Source: Sphingomonas limnosediminicola
GTDB lineage: Bacteria > Pseudomonadota > Alphaproteobacteria > Sphingomonadales > Sphingomonadaceae
Assembly: GCF_039537965.1 (NCBI RefSeq)
Contig: NZ_BAABBM010000001.1
Coordinates: 1,364,001 to 1,428,000, forward strand
Length of the DNA: 64,000 nt
Reading direction: 5' to 3'
The position numbers and the translations under genes are program-made. Numbering within the stretch: position 1 is the first letter of the stretch; each line of letters opens with the position of its first letter. Below, one piece after another: positions 55,085 through 63,958 of the stretch. The notes under the pieces were generated by a model, which worked only from the letters and a program-made list of their open reading frames with translations, did no database searches and had not been told where the DNA came from.

Positions 55085-55817
55085 GCCTGCAAGGGCACGG
55101 TTCGATACCGCTACTATGTGAGCCGCGATTTGCACCACTCAGGCGATGCGCGCTCTGCCCGATGGTTGGCGTTTACCTGCGCGGGAAATAGAACCGCTGG
55201 TCAGGACAAGACTTCTCGGCCTCCTGAAAGATCCGGTTGAGCTGCTCGCGCAGGTGACCAACGACATGCCATCGCCGGCCGAGCTCAATCTCCTCGCTGA
55301 GCGAAGCAAGGAAGCAGCATCGGCGCTTACCGGTCCGCGGGCACAAGCCGCCAATCGGCTGCGCGGCCTTATCAGTGAAGTGCGACTAGGCCAGGAGCAG
55401 GTCAGCATCCAACTCAATCCGACTGAGTTGGAAAAGCTGCTTGGCATTCAAATTGCCCGCGTACTCATCAAGGTCGACATCGCCGGTCGGCTAAAGCGGA
55501 GCGGCCATGTGACGCGGCTCATTCAGCGGGACGGCAGCGCCGCCTCCGCAACTGTCGACCGGACGCTTGTCAAGGCGATCGTTCAGGCCCGCAACTGGTG
55601 GCGAGAACTCCAGGCCGATACCGCGCTGACCATCGAAGACCTCGCGCAGCGCGAAGGGCTGACGGCAGCCTACGTTGTTCGAATTGTGCGTCTCGCCTTC
55701 CTGTCCCCAGCAATGCTCAAAAGCGTCATCGAAGGCACGCTCCCCACGCATTTGACGGTCAAGCGCCTCACCGCGCCCGACGCGGTGCCTGCTCGTTGGG
55801 AACGTCAGTTCGTCTGA
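55085..55817 (+). pseudogene. Frameshifted C-terminal relic of a large serine recombinase (right end of island)
   Basis: RYRYYVSRDLHH, a typical zinc-ribbon-side motif of large serine recombinases, is in one frame. From about 55146 the homologous sequence goes on in another frame (GWRLPAREIEPLVRTRLLGLL, then VRIVRLAFLSPAMLKSVIEGTLPTHLTVKRL). The frame change is near 55140-55165. There is no catalytic domain upstream. The intact final frame is about 223 residues. The ending is clearly related to the relic at 43553-44053 (shared LAFLSP core). Confidence 0.75.
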
Positions 55818-56010
55818 CTCACCGCAATCGTCCGGCTGTTGATTCCGACGCGCTCCGTACCTCGAATTTCGGCTTCAGAGAAAAGGCAGGATTCGCGCCG
55901 GTTCAACCTGAGAACTCGCCTCTCTCCGGTCTCGAATCGGCGGGAAAAGTGGCCCTTTCCGGGGAGACCTCCGGCGCCGGAAACGCGGTTCTCTCAATAG
56001 GCTGACTAGG

Positions 56011-56100
<90 letters not shown>

Positions 56101-56219
56101 GGAGACCCGCTGCTTTCGCAAGACGCTTGCCGAACGATGCCGGCCTTTGGTCGAAGGCGCGCCCTCTAGCAGCGGCTCAAGCGGTTGCCTAGCCTTTCGG
56201 CGACCCTAGATAGGCAGCC

Positions 56220-56588
56220 ATGTCAGTGTTTGATCGTTTGAACCCCGTGGGACAGAAAATCGACATGCCCCGGGCCCGTTTCGCCATCGGCGAAGTCGTC
56301 CGTCACCGGATCTTCGATTTCCGCGGCGTGGTCTTCGACGTCGACCCCGCCTTCGCCAACAGCGACGAATGGTATGAGGCAATCCCCGAGGCGATCCGCC
56401 CGGCCAAGGAGCAGCCGTATTATCACCTCCTCGCCGAGAATGCGGAGACGACCTACGTCGCCTATGTCAGCCAGCAGAACCTGATCGTCGACGAGAGCAA
56501 TGAACCGGTCGACCACCCGGCCATCGGCACCATGTTCGATCGCATGGAAGGCGGCCGGTACCGTTTGAGGCCCGTGCACCGCCACTAG
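56220..56588 (+). CDS. hspQ: Heat-shock protein HspQ
   Basis: A 122-residue protein with the HspQ core: FAIGEVVRHRIFDFRGVVFDVDP, SDEWYEAIPEAIRPAKEQPYYHLLAEN and TTYVAYVSQQNL. HspQ is a hemimethylated-DNA-binding-fold protein that binds Lon and adjusts its specificity. ATG 56220 is the first start; the conserved domain begins near residue 16, where another ATG lies. Confidence 0.92.
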   Translation: MSVFDRLNPVGQKIDMPRARFAIGEVVRHRIFDFRGVVFDVDPAFANSDEWYEAIPEAIRPAKEQPYYHLLAENAETTYVAYVSQQNLIVDESNEPVDHPAIGTMFDRMEGGRYRLRPVHRH

Positions 56589-56707
56589 TGCCCCCAAGGT
56601 TGACACCTGCCCACCCCTGCCATAGGCGGCTCGCTTTCCCGCGCGGGCCACGGCTTTGCGCCCACACGCGCGTGGGAACCGAAATTCTGTAACGAAGAGA
56701 AAAGCCA

Positions 56708-57295
56708 ATGTTCGCAGTCGTGCGCACGGGCGGGAAGCAATATCGCGTCGCCCCCGGAGACAAGATCGTCGTCGAAAAGCTTGACGGCAATGCGGGTGAC
56801 CAGATCACCTTGGGTGAGGTTCTCCTCGCCGGCGAGGGCTCGGACCTCAAGTCGACCGACGGACTGACCGTCGCGGCCGAGATCCTGGCCCAGGCCAAGG
56901 GCGAAAAGGTGACGGTGTTCAAGAAGCGCCGCCGTCACAATTATCGCCGCAAAAAGGGCCATCGCCAGCAGCACACGATCCTCAAGATCGTCGCGATCGG
57001 CGATCAGAAGGAAAGCAAGAATGCAGCGCCGAAGGCCGCTGCCGCACCGGCGTCCGATGCGCCGGCGAAGCCTGCTGCCTCCGCGAAGGGCAAGGTCACC
57101 AAGGGCGATGAAACGGTTGGCGCAGACGTCGCCGGCACCCCGACCGAAAGCCCGGCACCCGATAGCGCCAAGGCGGCAGGCGCCGAAAAGCCCGCGGCCA
57201 AGAAGGCTGCGCCGGCCAAGGCAAAGCCTGAAACCGGGTCGACAGAAAATGCTGCACCTGCTAAGGGCGGCAAGAAGGCCCCCAAGGCCAAGTAA
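56708..57295 (+). CDS. rplU: 50S ribosomal protein L21 with long C-terminal extension
   Basis: Residues 1-100 are a normal L21 ([20 protein letters not shown]...[21 protein letters not shown]). A further ~95 residues rich in Ala, Lys and Pro follow, a low-complexity, basic and probably disordered tail. L21 is about 103 residues in most bacteria; tails of this type are known in this order. rpmA follows after 34 bases, the universal rplU-rpmA pair. Confidence 0.97.
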   Translation: MFAVVRTGGKQYRVAPGDKIVVEKLDGNAGDQITLGEVLLAGEGSDLKSTDGLTVAAEILAQAKGEKVTVFKKRRRHNYRRKKGHRQQHTILKIVAIGDQKESKNAAPKAAAAPASDAPAKPAASAKGKVTKGDETVGADVAGTPTESPAPDSAKAAGAEKPAAKKAAPAKAKPETGSTENAAPAKGGKKAPKAK

Positions 57296-57329
57296 GCAAC
57301 TATTCACTTAATCCAGGCAGTATTTCGTC

Positions 57330-57599
57330 ATGGCACATAAGAAAGCAGGCGGCTCGTCCCGCAACGGACGCGACAGCGAGAGCAAGCGGCTCGGCGTGAA
57401 GCTGTTCGGCGGCCAGTCGGCTCGCGCCGGTAACATCATCGTGCGTCAGCGCGGCACCAAGTGGCACCCGGGAGACAACGTCGGCCTGGGCAAGGATCAC
57501 ACCCTTTTTGCGCTTACCGACGGGCAAGTCACGTTTCGTGACGGCAAGCTCGGTCGCAAATACGTCCACGTCATGCCGATTACGGAAGCGACAGCATAG
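57330..57599 (+). CDS. rpmA: 50S ribosomal protein L27
   Basis: An 89-residue L27 with [20 protein letters not shown] at the start and [28 protein letters not shown]. The N-terminus without the Firmicutes-type cleavable extension reaches the peptidyl-transferase centre. It shares an operon with rplU, and a strong terminator follows. Confidence 0.98.
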   Translation: MAHKKAGGSSRNGRDSESKRLGVKLFGGQSARAGNIIVRQRGTKWHPGDNVGLGKDHTLFALTDGQVTFRDGKLGRKYVHVMPITEATA

Positions 57600-57676
57600 G
57601 AACGGTCATAAAGGGACCGTTCCCAGAAGGGGCGGCCCGGACGAGATCCTAAAAAGATCAAGACCAACAAAGGGAG

Positions 57677-57708
57677 AAGGGGAGCCTCGGAAGGGGTCTC
57701 CCCTTTTT
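57677..57708 (+). terminator. Intrinsic terminator of the rplU-rpmA operon
   Basis: AAGGGGAG and CTCCCCTT pair across a 13-base loop, followed by a T run, 78 bases after the rpmA stop. Confidence 0.8.
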
Positions 57709-57773
57709 CTTTATCTTCTCCCGGAACTGTCACGGGCGCCGACTAGGCGTCCGGACATCGAGGAGAAGACGAG

Positions 57774-58331
57774 ATGTTCGCGAGAACGCCACGATTGCTG
57801 CTGAGGCCGGGTTTCCCGGAGGATGCGCCGGCGCTTGCTGCCGCGATTTCGGACGAGACCATCGTTCGCAATCTGGCGACGGTGCCGTGGCCCTATCGCA
57901 TGCGCGACGCCGAAGCGTTCCTCGCCAGCCCGCGCGATCCCTTTCTCCCCTCGCTGCTCATGTTCGAGCGGACAGATGGCGCGCCCCAACTCGTCGGTTC
58001 CTGCGGCCTCGGCCGTCGGCCCTCCGGCGCGGTCGAGATGGGCTATTGGATTGCCCGGCCCTTTTGGGGTCGTGGGTTAGCCACCGAAGCCTGTGCGGCG
58101 CTGGTCGAGATCGCTCGGATGCTGGGGCTTGCCACCTTGGAAGGCTCGCACTTCCTCGACAATCCCGCTTCCGCGCGGGTGCTCGAGAAGCTCGGCTTCG
58201 AGCCTACCGGCCTGATCGCGCCGCGCTTGAGTTGTGCGCGCGGCACCGACGTCCCGGCCCGGCTGATGCGGCTACGGTTGGATTCTGCGGTGACTGTCGA
58301 AGAGCAGGATGAGGAGGCGCTGGCCGCTTAA
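57774..58331 (+). CDS. GNAT-family N-acetyltransferase (RimJ/RimL type)
   Basis: A 185-residue acetyltransferase with RLLLRPGFPEDAPALAAAISD at the start, GAVEMGYWIARPFWGRGLATEAC (acetyl-CoA loop) and LEGSHFLDNPASARVLEKLGFEPTG. These fit the RimJ/RimL group, which acetylates protein N-termini or small amines. A GAGGAGA ribosome site precedes the ATG. The stop overlaps by four bases, tail to tail, the next gene. Confidence 0.9.
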   Translation: MFARTPRLLLRPGFPEDAPALAAAISDETIVRNLATVPWPYRMRDAEAFLASPRDPFLPSLLMFERTDGAPQLVGSCGLGRRPSGAVEMGYWIARPFWGRGLATEACAALVEIARMLGLATLEGSHFLDNPASARVLEKLGFEPTGLIAPRLSCARGTDVPARLMRLRLDSAVTVEEQDEEALAA

Positions 58332-59200
58332 GCCGCGCGCCTCACCTTGCGCTTGGTGCTCGATTCGACCTTCGCCGTCGCGTCGTAAGCGCGGAGGAGA
58401 ATCCGGTCGTCCTCGTTCCACGGGTGGAAGCCCGGCAGGAAATATTTAAACCACGCGCCCGCGATCTTCCGGAACATCCCCGGCCGGACCCACAAGTAGG
58501 TCAGGAGCAATGTCCATGCGCGCAGCCCGGTGACGCCGTCCTGCCGCATGAGCTCGAGCGAACCGGCAGTGCGGTCGACCAGGAAGTTGCGCGTTACCAG
58601 CAACATCACCTTCGCCTTGACCTTCCAACGCTTGTAGCGCGGCCAGTCTCGCGTGGCATAGAGCCAAGTGTCGTAAGCCACGCCTTTGTGCTCGATTTCC
58701 TCGCACGCATGCCAGCGCCACAGGTCCGCCGTCTCCGGGTCCGCGCCCTCGAGATGCTTGGGATTGGCGAGCAACTGATGCGCCAGGATCGCCGTGAAAT
58801 GCTCCAGCGCCATGGTCGCGGCGACATTGACGATCGGCGGACGCGACTTGGTGATCGCCAGCCGGTCGCTGACGCGCTGCTCGAGCTTCGAAAGGTCGTA
58901 GCCCGAAACCGCCGCGCGCTTGTTGAAGGCGTCATGCTCGCGGCTATGAATCGCTTCCTGCGTCGTGAATGCCTTGATCTCTTCGGCGAGCTTGGGTGGC
59001 GCGCCCTCACGGAAGGCACGGACGCTCTCGACAAAATAAGCTTCCCCGATCGGGAAAGTCGCCGATAGAGCATTATAGATTGCGGTCGCCTCGACGCGCC
59101 CGCCGTGCCAAAGGCGAGTCAGATCTGCATCGCGTCCAAAGCGCCGGTCGCGCGGCGTGATGCTGAGGTCGGCGGGAGTCGGCAGAGTCGTCGCAGTCAT
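58328..59200 (-). CDS. Metal-dependent hydrolase-like protein (PF10118)
   Basis: A 290-residue helical protein of the PF10118 family. Ferritin-like His/Glu pairs are seen in EAIHSREHDAFNKRA, MALEHFTAILAHQLL and WHACEEIEHKGVAYDTWLY, which could bind two metals. Function is unknown beyond the predicted hydrolase or oxygenase role. It is divergent from a tetR gene whose operator lies in the 27-base gap, so it is the likely target of that repressor. Confidence 0.88.
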   Translation of the reverse strand: MTATTLPTPADLSITPRDRRFGRDADLTRLWHGGRVEATAIYNALSATFPIGEAYFVESVRAFREGAPPKLAEEIKAFTTQEAIHSREHDAFNKRAAVSGYDLSKLEQRVSDRLAITKSRPPIVNVAATMALEHFTAILAHQLLANPKHLEGADPETADLWRWHACEEIEHKGVAYDTWLYATRDWPRYKRWKVKAKVMLLVTRNFLVDRTAGSLELMRQDGVTGLRAWTLLLTYLWVRPGMFRKIAGAWFKYFLPGFHPWNEDDRILLRAYDATAKVESSTKRKVRRAA

Positions 59201-59219
59201 GTTGAGAAGGTAACGCAAC

Positions 59220-59233
59220 TGACATCAATGTCA
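59220..59233. promoter_or_regulatory. TetR operator candidate overlapping the tetR start codon
   Basis: TGACATCAATGTCA has six-base arms TGACAT/ATGTCA round a CA spacer. The ATG of tetR (59228) is inside it and the hydrolase gene begins 20 bases away on the other strand. Position and symmetry suit autorepression and control of both genes. Confidence 0.6.
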
Positions 59234-59818
59234 ATAAGAAGGCGCCTGAGCCCGGAAGAGAGCCGTTCCGCCGCGCTCGACGCCGCGCGCGACCTGTTGC
59301 TCACCGAGGGCCCGTCGGCTGTCACGCTCAAGGCTGTGGCTGCCCGGATCGGCCGTACCCACGCTAATCTGCTCCACCATTTCGGATCCGCGGCCGGCCT
59401 TCAGGGCGAACTTGCCCGGTCAATCGCCGATGCGGTCACGGCCAGCATTGCCGAAGCGGTCGAACGCGCCCGCGCGGGCGAGACCGATGCCCGCGACATC
59501 GTCGACCAGACCTTCGACGCCTTTGGGCGGGAGGGAGCCGGCGCGCTTGCGGCCTGGATGATCCTCACCGGCAATCGCGATGCGCTCAATCCGATACTCG
59601 ACTCCATCCGCGCGCTCGTCGCTCAGCTCAGCGTCGGTCATGAAGAGCATCATGTGGCGGAAAGCACCCTCGCCCTTTGCCTCAATGCGCTCGGCGATTC
59701 GCTTCTCGGCCCGCTGTTCGCCGGAGCGCTAGGCCTTCCCCGGGACACGGCCAGGGCACTCGCGGCGGACCGCTTGCGGACACGATTTGAGCTCGAACAA
59801 GCGGGGACCGCCGATTAA
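59228..59818 (+). CDS. TetR-family transcriptional regulator
   Basis: A 196-residue regulator. The HTH is at about 14-58 (SRSAALDAARDLLLTEGPSAVTLKAVAARIGRTHANLLHHFGSAAGL), with the typical recognition helix THANLLHHF. The C-terminal ligand domain is helical and not assignable. It is divergent to the PF10118 gene, which it probably represses; the ligand may be a substrate of that enzyme. Confidence 0.92.
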   Translation: MSIRRRLSPEESRSAALDAARDLLLTEGPSAVTLKAVAARIGRTHANLLHHFGSAAGLQGELARSIADAVTASIAEAVERARAGETDARDIVDQTFDAFGREGAGALAAWMILTGNRDALNPILDSIRALVAQLSVGHEEHHVAESTLALCLNALGDSLLGPLFAGALGLPRDTARALAADRLRTRFELEQAGTAD

Positions 59819-59867
59819 ACTGCGCTGACGGCGGGCACTATCTCCGTTTCACGTGCGTTACGGGCGC

Positions 59868-60287
59868 ATGCGAAAGTTTTTCAACGTCTGTGCCGCGAAG
59901 ACCTCAACCGCTGCCGGCGCGCCGCTGACGTTTGCGATCGCGATGTCGATTGTCGTCATCTGGGCAGTGACGGGCCCGCTGTTTCACTATTCGGACACGT
60001 GGCAGCTGGTCATCAATACCGGGACCACCATCGTCACCTTCCTGATGGTGTTCCTTATCCAGAATAGTCAAAACCGCGACGCCACCGCGATGCAGGCCAA
60101 GCTCGACGAGCTTCTCCGCGCGGTCGACAAGGCGCGCGAGCAATTCATCGGGATCGAGCATCTAACCGATCAGCAGATAGAGCTCGTCCGATCGGCGCTC
60201 GAGAAATATGCGAAGCAGCAGCCAAGCAAGGAAAAGACGACCGAGGATACCGTCGATCGGCTGCTCAACCGGATGAGCGGCGACTAG
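59868..60287 (+). CDS. Low-affinity iron permease family protein
   Basis: A 139-residue protein with two membrane helices (PLTFAIAMSIVVIWAVTGPLF and TGTTIVTFLMVFLIQNSQ) and a soluble tail (NRDATAMQAKLDELLRAV), the pattern of PF04120. Named after a yeast iron transporter but its function in bacteria is not well defined. ATG 59868 or GTG 59853 start it. The stop overlaps the convergent small gene by four bases. Confidence 0.88.
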   Translation: MRKFFNVCAAKTSTAAGAPLTFAIAMSIVVIWAVTGPLFHYSDTWQLVINTGTTIVTFLMVFLIQNSQNRDATAMQAKLDELLRAVDKAREQFIGIEHLTDQQIELVRSALEKYAKQQPSKEKTTEDTVDRLLNRMSGD

Positions 60288-60490
60288 CTCTGGTGCGGCT
60301 TGTCGGGGCGGCGATCTGCGAGCTTCCGATCGGCATCATCGATCGCCCTTAGGAGCTCGCTGAAGGATGGCGTCTCCTCAACCGGCCAAGCGCGATCGAA
60401 CGTCGGCCCGAGAAGCCCAAGGTCGCGCCGCGTAAGCAAACCGACTGCAACGATGCGTTCTTGATTCACAAACTGTCCTGTAACCGACAT
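60284..60490 (-). CDS. Small hypothetical protein
   Basis: A 68-residue protein (FVNQERIVAVGLLTRRDLGLLGPTFDRAWPVEETPSFSELLRAIDDADRKL). It looks like a small conserved soluble protein of sphingomonads; no function is known. The sequence has balanced composition and normal codon use for a real gene. Confidence 0.65.
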   Translation of the reverse strand: MSVTGQFVNQERIVAVGLLTRRDLGLLGPTFDRAWPVEETPSFSELLRAIDDADRKLADRRPDKPHQS

Positions 60491-60620
60491 ATGTTAATCT
60501 AAACGCCCGCAATTCATTGAAGTGCCGAGCGTTTCGCTCTCACATCGTTTGTGTGCCGGATCGAAGCGACGTCGCGGCTCTGGAAAGCCGGCGCGTGGCG
60601 GCTCATATCGTCATCGGAAC

Positions 60621-61247
60621 ATGCCGACACCCGTCCCCGAATGGCAGACCCTCGCGCTATACGCTTTCGGCGCAGCGCTGCTGATCACGCTGTTGCAGCG
60701 GATCCCGGTGGTAGGCCGCCTCATCCGCGTTGCCTTCTCGCTCGGGCTGCTCGCCTTCCTGTTCTACATCGTGCTGCAGCAGGCACCTTATCAGCCCGAA
60801 CTCGCCCGGCTGACCGGCGGTCTCGGCCTCGACGACCAGCAGGTTGCGGGCAAGGAACTTCGCGTGAGGATGGGTGAGGACGGCCATTTCTGGGTCCACG
60901 CGACGGTCAACGGCGTTCCGCGCCGGATGCTGATCGACAGCGGCGCGACCATCACCGCCATTTCCGAGCGGACGGCACGTGCGGCAAAAATCGATTCCGG
61001 TCGGAGTCTCGCGCCAGTCGTTCTCCGTACCGCCAACGGCTCAACCCCCGCGGAAACCGGCAGCGTCGACGAGCTTCGAGCCGGCAATATCGTCGCCCGC
61101 AACCTTCGCATCGTCACCGCGCCGGGCCTCGGCGATCTCGACGTTCTTGGCATGAACTTCCTGTCGAAGCTCGAATCCTGGCGCGTTGAAGGAAGCACCT
61201 TGATCCTGGTGCCCCATCACCCGCAGAATGAAGCGGTCGGCGGCTGA
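60621..61247 (+). CDS. Membrane-anchored retropepsin-like aspartic protease (TIGR02281)
   Basis: A 208-residue protein with two membrane helices at the N-terminus (about 10-25 and 32-52), then a retroviral-type protease domain with GEDGHFWVHATVNGVPRRMLIDSGATITAIS (catalytic Asp106 in DSGAT) and LDVLGMNFLSKLESWRVE. Such clan AA proteases act in the periplasm as dimers on unknown substrates. ATG 60621 is chosen over the in-frame 60522 because the N-terminus then begins at the membrane region. Confidence 0.88.
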   Translation: MPTPVPEWQTLALYAFGAALLITLLQRIPVVGRLIRVAFSLGLLAFLFYIVLQQAPYQPELARLTGGLGLDDQQVAGKELRVRMGEDGHFWVHATVNGVPRRMLIDSGATITAISERTARAAKIDSGRSLAPVVLRTANGSTPAETGSVDELRAGNIVARNLRIVTAPGLGDLDVLGMNFLSKLESWRVEGSTLILVPHHPQNEAVGG

Positions 61248-61272
61248 CCGCCGGTTGGGAACGGGAGCGGCC

Positions 61273-61401
61273 ATGTTCAGCGGCGCACAAGTGATGATCT
61301 TCAGGAAGGATGAGGACGCCGATCGCGTGCTCCTTCGCGACGTCATGGAGGTTCCTTGGATGGACAAGGGCGTTTACGAACCGCGTCACGCCCGGCCCTG
61401 A
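61273..61401 (+). pseudogene. Truncated N-terminus of a VOC (glyoxalase-like) protein
   Basis: A 42-codon frame reading FSGAQVMIFRKDEDADRVLLRDVMEVPWMDKG, which is the first strand and helix of VOC-family proteins (AxVMIFSxDxxADRxFLRDVLGxPxVD). The homologous part then stops and the frame terminates. The rest of the VOC fold (about 90 residues) is missing; the next gene's frame begins inside it. Confidence 0.5.
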
Positions 61402-63001
61402 CGCTTTGGTCCTGCGCTCACCTCTGGCGGATCAAGCGCGTGGATCGAGAGCGCTGCTGACGCTTGCTGCGACGGCCATGCGCGGCGGGAATTTCGCGCA
61501 GGCGCGTCAGATGCTTCAGGACCATCTTCTGCTGTCCCCCAACGATGCGGACGCCCTGAGTATCCTCGCCGAGATTGCGGCAAACCAACGCTCGACCGAG
61601 GAAGCCACGATCCTGCTTCGCCGCGCTCTTGCCGCCGATCCTTCGGTAAACCGCCGCCTGGCGCTCGTTTTCCATCTCCAGAAAAGCGCGCCGGCGCATG
61701 CTCTGGCGGAGATCGAGCAACTGCCTCAGTCGGTGCGGAACGACTTTGAGGTACAGGCGGTCGAAAGCGGCATTGCCGGCGCGCTCGGCATGCATGACCG
61801 CCAGATCGCATTGTACAAGTCGATGCTGCGTGATCAGCCCGGCAACCCGGGCGTCTGGGTCAGCCTCGGCAACGCGCTGAAGACCGTCGGCCGCACGAAC
61901 GATGCCATCAAGGCGCTGCAGAAGGCGATCCGCGCGGACCCGGCGCACGGCGATGCATGGTGGACGCTCGCCAATTTCAAATCGTTCAAGTTCTTGCCCG
62001 CCGATATCGGACGGATGCAGGCAGCGCTTCGCAGCAGGCCTGGCGAAGACCACGCATTGCACATTCATTTCGCACTGGGGAAAGCGTTCGAGGATCGCCG
62101 CGAATTCGAGCAGAGCTTTCGCCATTACGCGGCCGGAAATGCCATTCGCGCGCGCACCTTCAGCCCCGACCAGGTCGAGGTCACGGACTTCGTCGATGAG
62201 TCGCTCAAGACGATCACGCCGGAATTCTTCGAACGGCACGCCGGCAGCGGCCACACTGACGGGAGCCCGATCTTCGTCGTCGGACTCCATAGGTCCGGCT
62301 CGACCTTAATCGAACAGATTCTCGCCAGCCACCCTCTCATCGAAGGCACGACCGAGCTTCCTGTCATGCGGAGCATTCGCGATCGCCTTAGCCGCTCCTC
62401 CGGACTGTCCGCGGTCGAAGCCATTGCGGCGGTCAGCCCATCGGAAATGCGGGCCATCGGCGAGGAATATATCGACCGCACGCGCCCGTTCCGGCAGACC
62501 GATCGCCCCTATTTCGTCGACAAGATGCCGTCCAATTGGATGAACCTGGCGCTGATCCGCGCCGCGCTGCCCAACGCGCATGTGATCGACGCCCGCCGCC
62601 ATCCGATGGCGTGCGGCTTTTCAAACTTTAAGCAGAATTACGCCACCGGCCTCGGCTTCTCATACGATCTTCGGTGGATCGGCGCATTCTACCGCGATTA
62701 CTGGCGCTTCATGCAGCATTTCGAGCAGGTGCAGCCGGGTGTCGTCTGCCGGATGATCAATGAGCAGTTGATCGAGCAACCCGAAGCCGAAGTGCGCCGC
62801 ATGATCGACCATCTCGGCCTTCCGTTCGACCCCGCTTGTCTCGAATTCCACAAGACCGATCGTGCGATACGTACGCCCAGCGCCGAACAGGTGCGGCGCC
62901 CGATCAATCGCGCGGGCGTGGATGTCTGGCGCGATTACGAGCCTTGGCTGGGCGGACTGAAGCAGGCGCTCGGACCCGCTCTGGACCACTGGGCGGACTG
63001 A
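61310..63001 (+). CDS. TPR-sulfotransferase fusion protein
   Basis: A protein of up to 563 residues with TPR repeats (about 57-240: ATAMRGGNFAQARQMLQDHL, then NPGVWVSLGNALKTVGRTNDAIKALQKAI) and a C-terminal sulfotransferase domain with PAPS loop FVVGLHRSGSTLIEQIL (about 323) and DARRHPMACGFSNFKQNYA as 3'-phosphate site. Such proteins are common in this order; the TPR part may recruit the acceptor. The first ~50 residues overlap the VOC relic and look unrelated, so the true start may be ATG 61478. Confidence 0.85.
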   Translation: MRTPIACSFATSWRFLGWTRAFTNRVTPGPDALVLRSPLADQARGSRALLTLAATAMRGGNFAQARQMLQDHLLLSPNDADALSILAEIAANQRSTEEATILLRRALAADPSVNRRLALVFHLQKSAPAHALAEIEQLPQSVRNDFEVQAVESGIAGALGMHDRQIALYKSMLRDQPGNPGVWVSLGNALKTVGRTNDAIKALQKAIRADPAHGDAWWTLANFKSFKFLPADIGRMQAALRSRPGEDHALHIHFALGKAFEDRREFEQSFRHYAAGNAIRARTFSPDQVEVTDFVDESLKTITPEFFERHAGSGHTDGSPIFVVGLHRSGSTLIEQILASHPLIEGTTELPVMRSIRDRLSRSSGLSAVEAIAAVSPSEMRAIGEEYIDRTRPFRQTDRPYFVDKMPSNWMNLALIRAALPNAHVIDARRHPMACGFSNFKQNYATGLGFSYDLRWIGAFYRDYWRFMQHFEQVQPGVVCRMINEQLIEQPEAEVRRMIDHLGLPFDPACLEFHKTDRAIRTPSAEQVRRPINRAGVDVWRDYEPWLGGLKQALGPALDHWAD

Positions 63002-63012
63002 GCCGCTCCGAA

Positions 63013-63043
63013 GAAAAGGGCGAGACGGTCGCCCGCCTCGCCC
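63013..63043 (-). terminator. Intrinsic terminator of the second barrel gene
   Basis: On the minus strand GGGCGAG and CTCGCCC pair across a 12-base loop, followed by TTTTCTT. It is 25 bases after the stop codon. Confidence 0.75.
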
Positions 63044-63067
63044 AAATCTTTCGATCGTCGAACTAGG

Positions 63068-63958
63068 CTATTGGCCGCGTTCGCCGCTCGGCGCCGGAGG
63101 TGGCGGCGGTGGCGGCGGTGGAGCCGGGCACGTCGCCGACACGTCAATCACCGAACCGTCCGGGCATGTCTGCGTCGGCGGAGGCGGTGGTGGCGGCGGT
63201 GGCGGAGGCGGCGGCGGTGGCGGCGGTGGCGGCGCGAAGTTGTAGATCAGGCTCGCCATGATGCTGCTGCTCTGGAACTTCGCATTGGCGCGAATGACAC
63301 CGCCGTCGCCATCAACGAACGAGCGGTTGAGGCTCCCCGCGTTGAAGTAGCGATACCTGAGGCCGACATCGACCTGCGGCGAGACGGCATAACGCGCTTC
63401 GGCAAGCAGCTGCCACGCAAACTTACTCTTGCTCAAGCTTCCGCCGAAGTTGTCGAAATAGTAGCTCCCATCACCGCCGGCGGTGATGGTGTTGAAGTTG
63501 AAGTGATATTTCGTCTTCGACCAGCCGACGCCGCCGCCAACGGAGAAGTTGAACGAGTCGTCGTTGCCGAAATCGATGAGGCCATTGACCATGGCGGAAA
63601 AGTTGCTGGTCTTCCCATCGACGCCGATGGCGGCGATCGCCGGGTCACCGAAGGTCTTATCCTTCTGCTTGGCGTGCTTGTACGCGAGCTCGCCCTCCAG
63701 GCGGAACATGCCGAAATCGTAGCCGCCCCTGGCGTCGATATCGTAACCGAGCTTGTTCCTGTTGCTTATGCCAACGCTGCAACTGCTGAAATAGTAGCTA
63801 AAATAGTCGCAGTAATAGCTATCGGTCGCATTGATGTGGGCGTGGTTATCACTCCACATCACACCGGCGTCGACGCCGACATATCCACTATGGTCACGAG
63901 CCGCGGCTGGCGCAGCGATTGCAGCGGCGGCAGCCGCTGCAAGGAGATATTTCCTCAC
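63068..63958 (-). CDS. Outer-membrane beta-barrel protein with Pro-rich, two-Cys tail (copy 2)
   Basis: A 296-residue exported protein. The GTG at 63958 has AGGGGA upstream and is followed by a signal peptide (RKYLLAAAAAAAIAAPAAA). The barrel has alternating Tyr/Phe strands (SGYVGVDAGVMW, FRLEGELAYKH, VDVGLRYRYFN). An early loop is unusually rich in Tyr, Phe and Cys (SYYCDYFSYYFSSCSVG). The tail has poly-Pro, TQTCPDGSVIDVSATCP, poly-Pro and ends SGERGQ. Tail architecture is the same as in the gene at 19160-19939, while the barrels differ. No peptidoglycan-binding domain. Confidence 0.85.
   Translation of the reverse strand: MRKYLLAAAAAAAIAAPAAARDHSGYVGVDAGVMWSDNHAHINATDSYYCDYFSYYFSSCSVGISNRNKLGYDIDARGGYDFGMFRLEGELAYKHAKQKDKTFGDPAIAAIGVDGKTSNFSAMVNGLIDFGNDDSFNFSVGGGVGWSKTKYHFNFNTITAGGDGSYYFDNFGGSLSKSKFAWQLLAEARYAVSPQVDVGLRYRYFNAGSLNRSFVDGDGGVIRANAKFQSSSIMASLIYNFAPPPPPPPPPPPPPPPPPPPTQTCPDGSVIDVSATCPAPPPPPPPPPAPSGERGQ

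Noticed and set aside
43553..55817. A prophage or intact integrative element.
   Set aside because: No phage structural, conjugation or replication genes; recombinases are only C-terminal relics.
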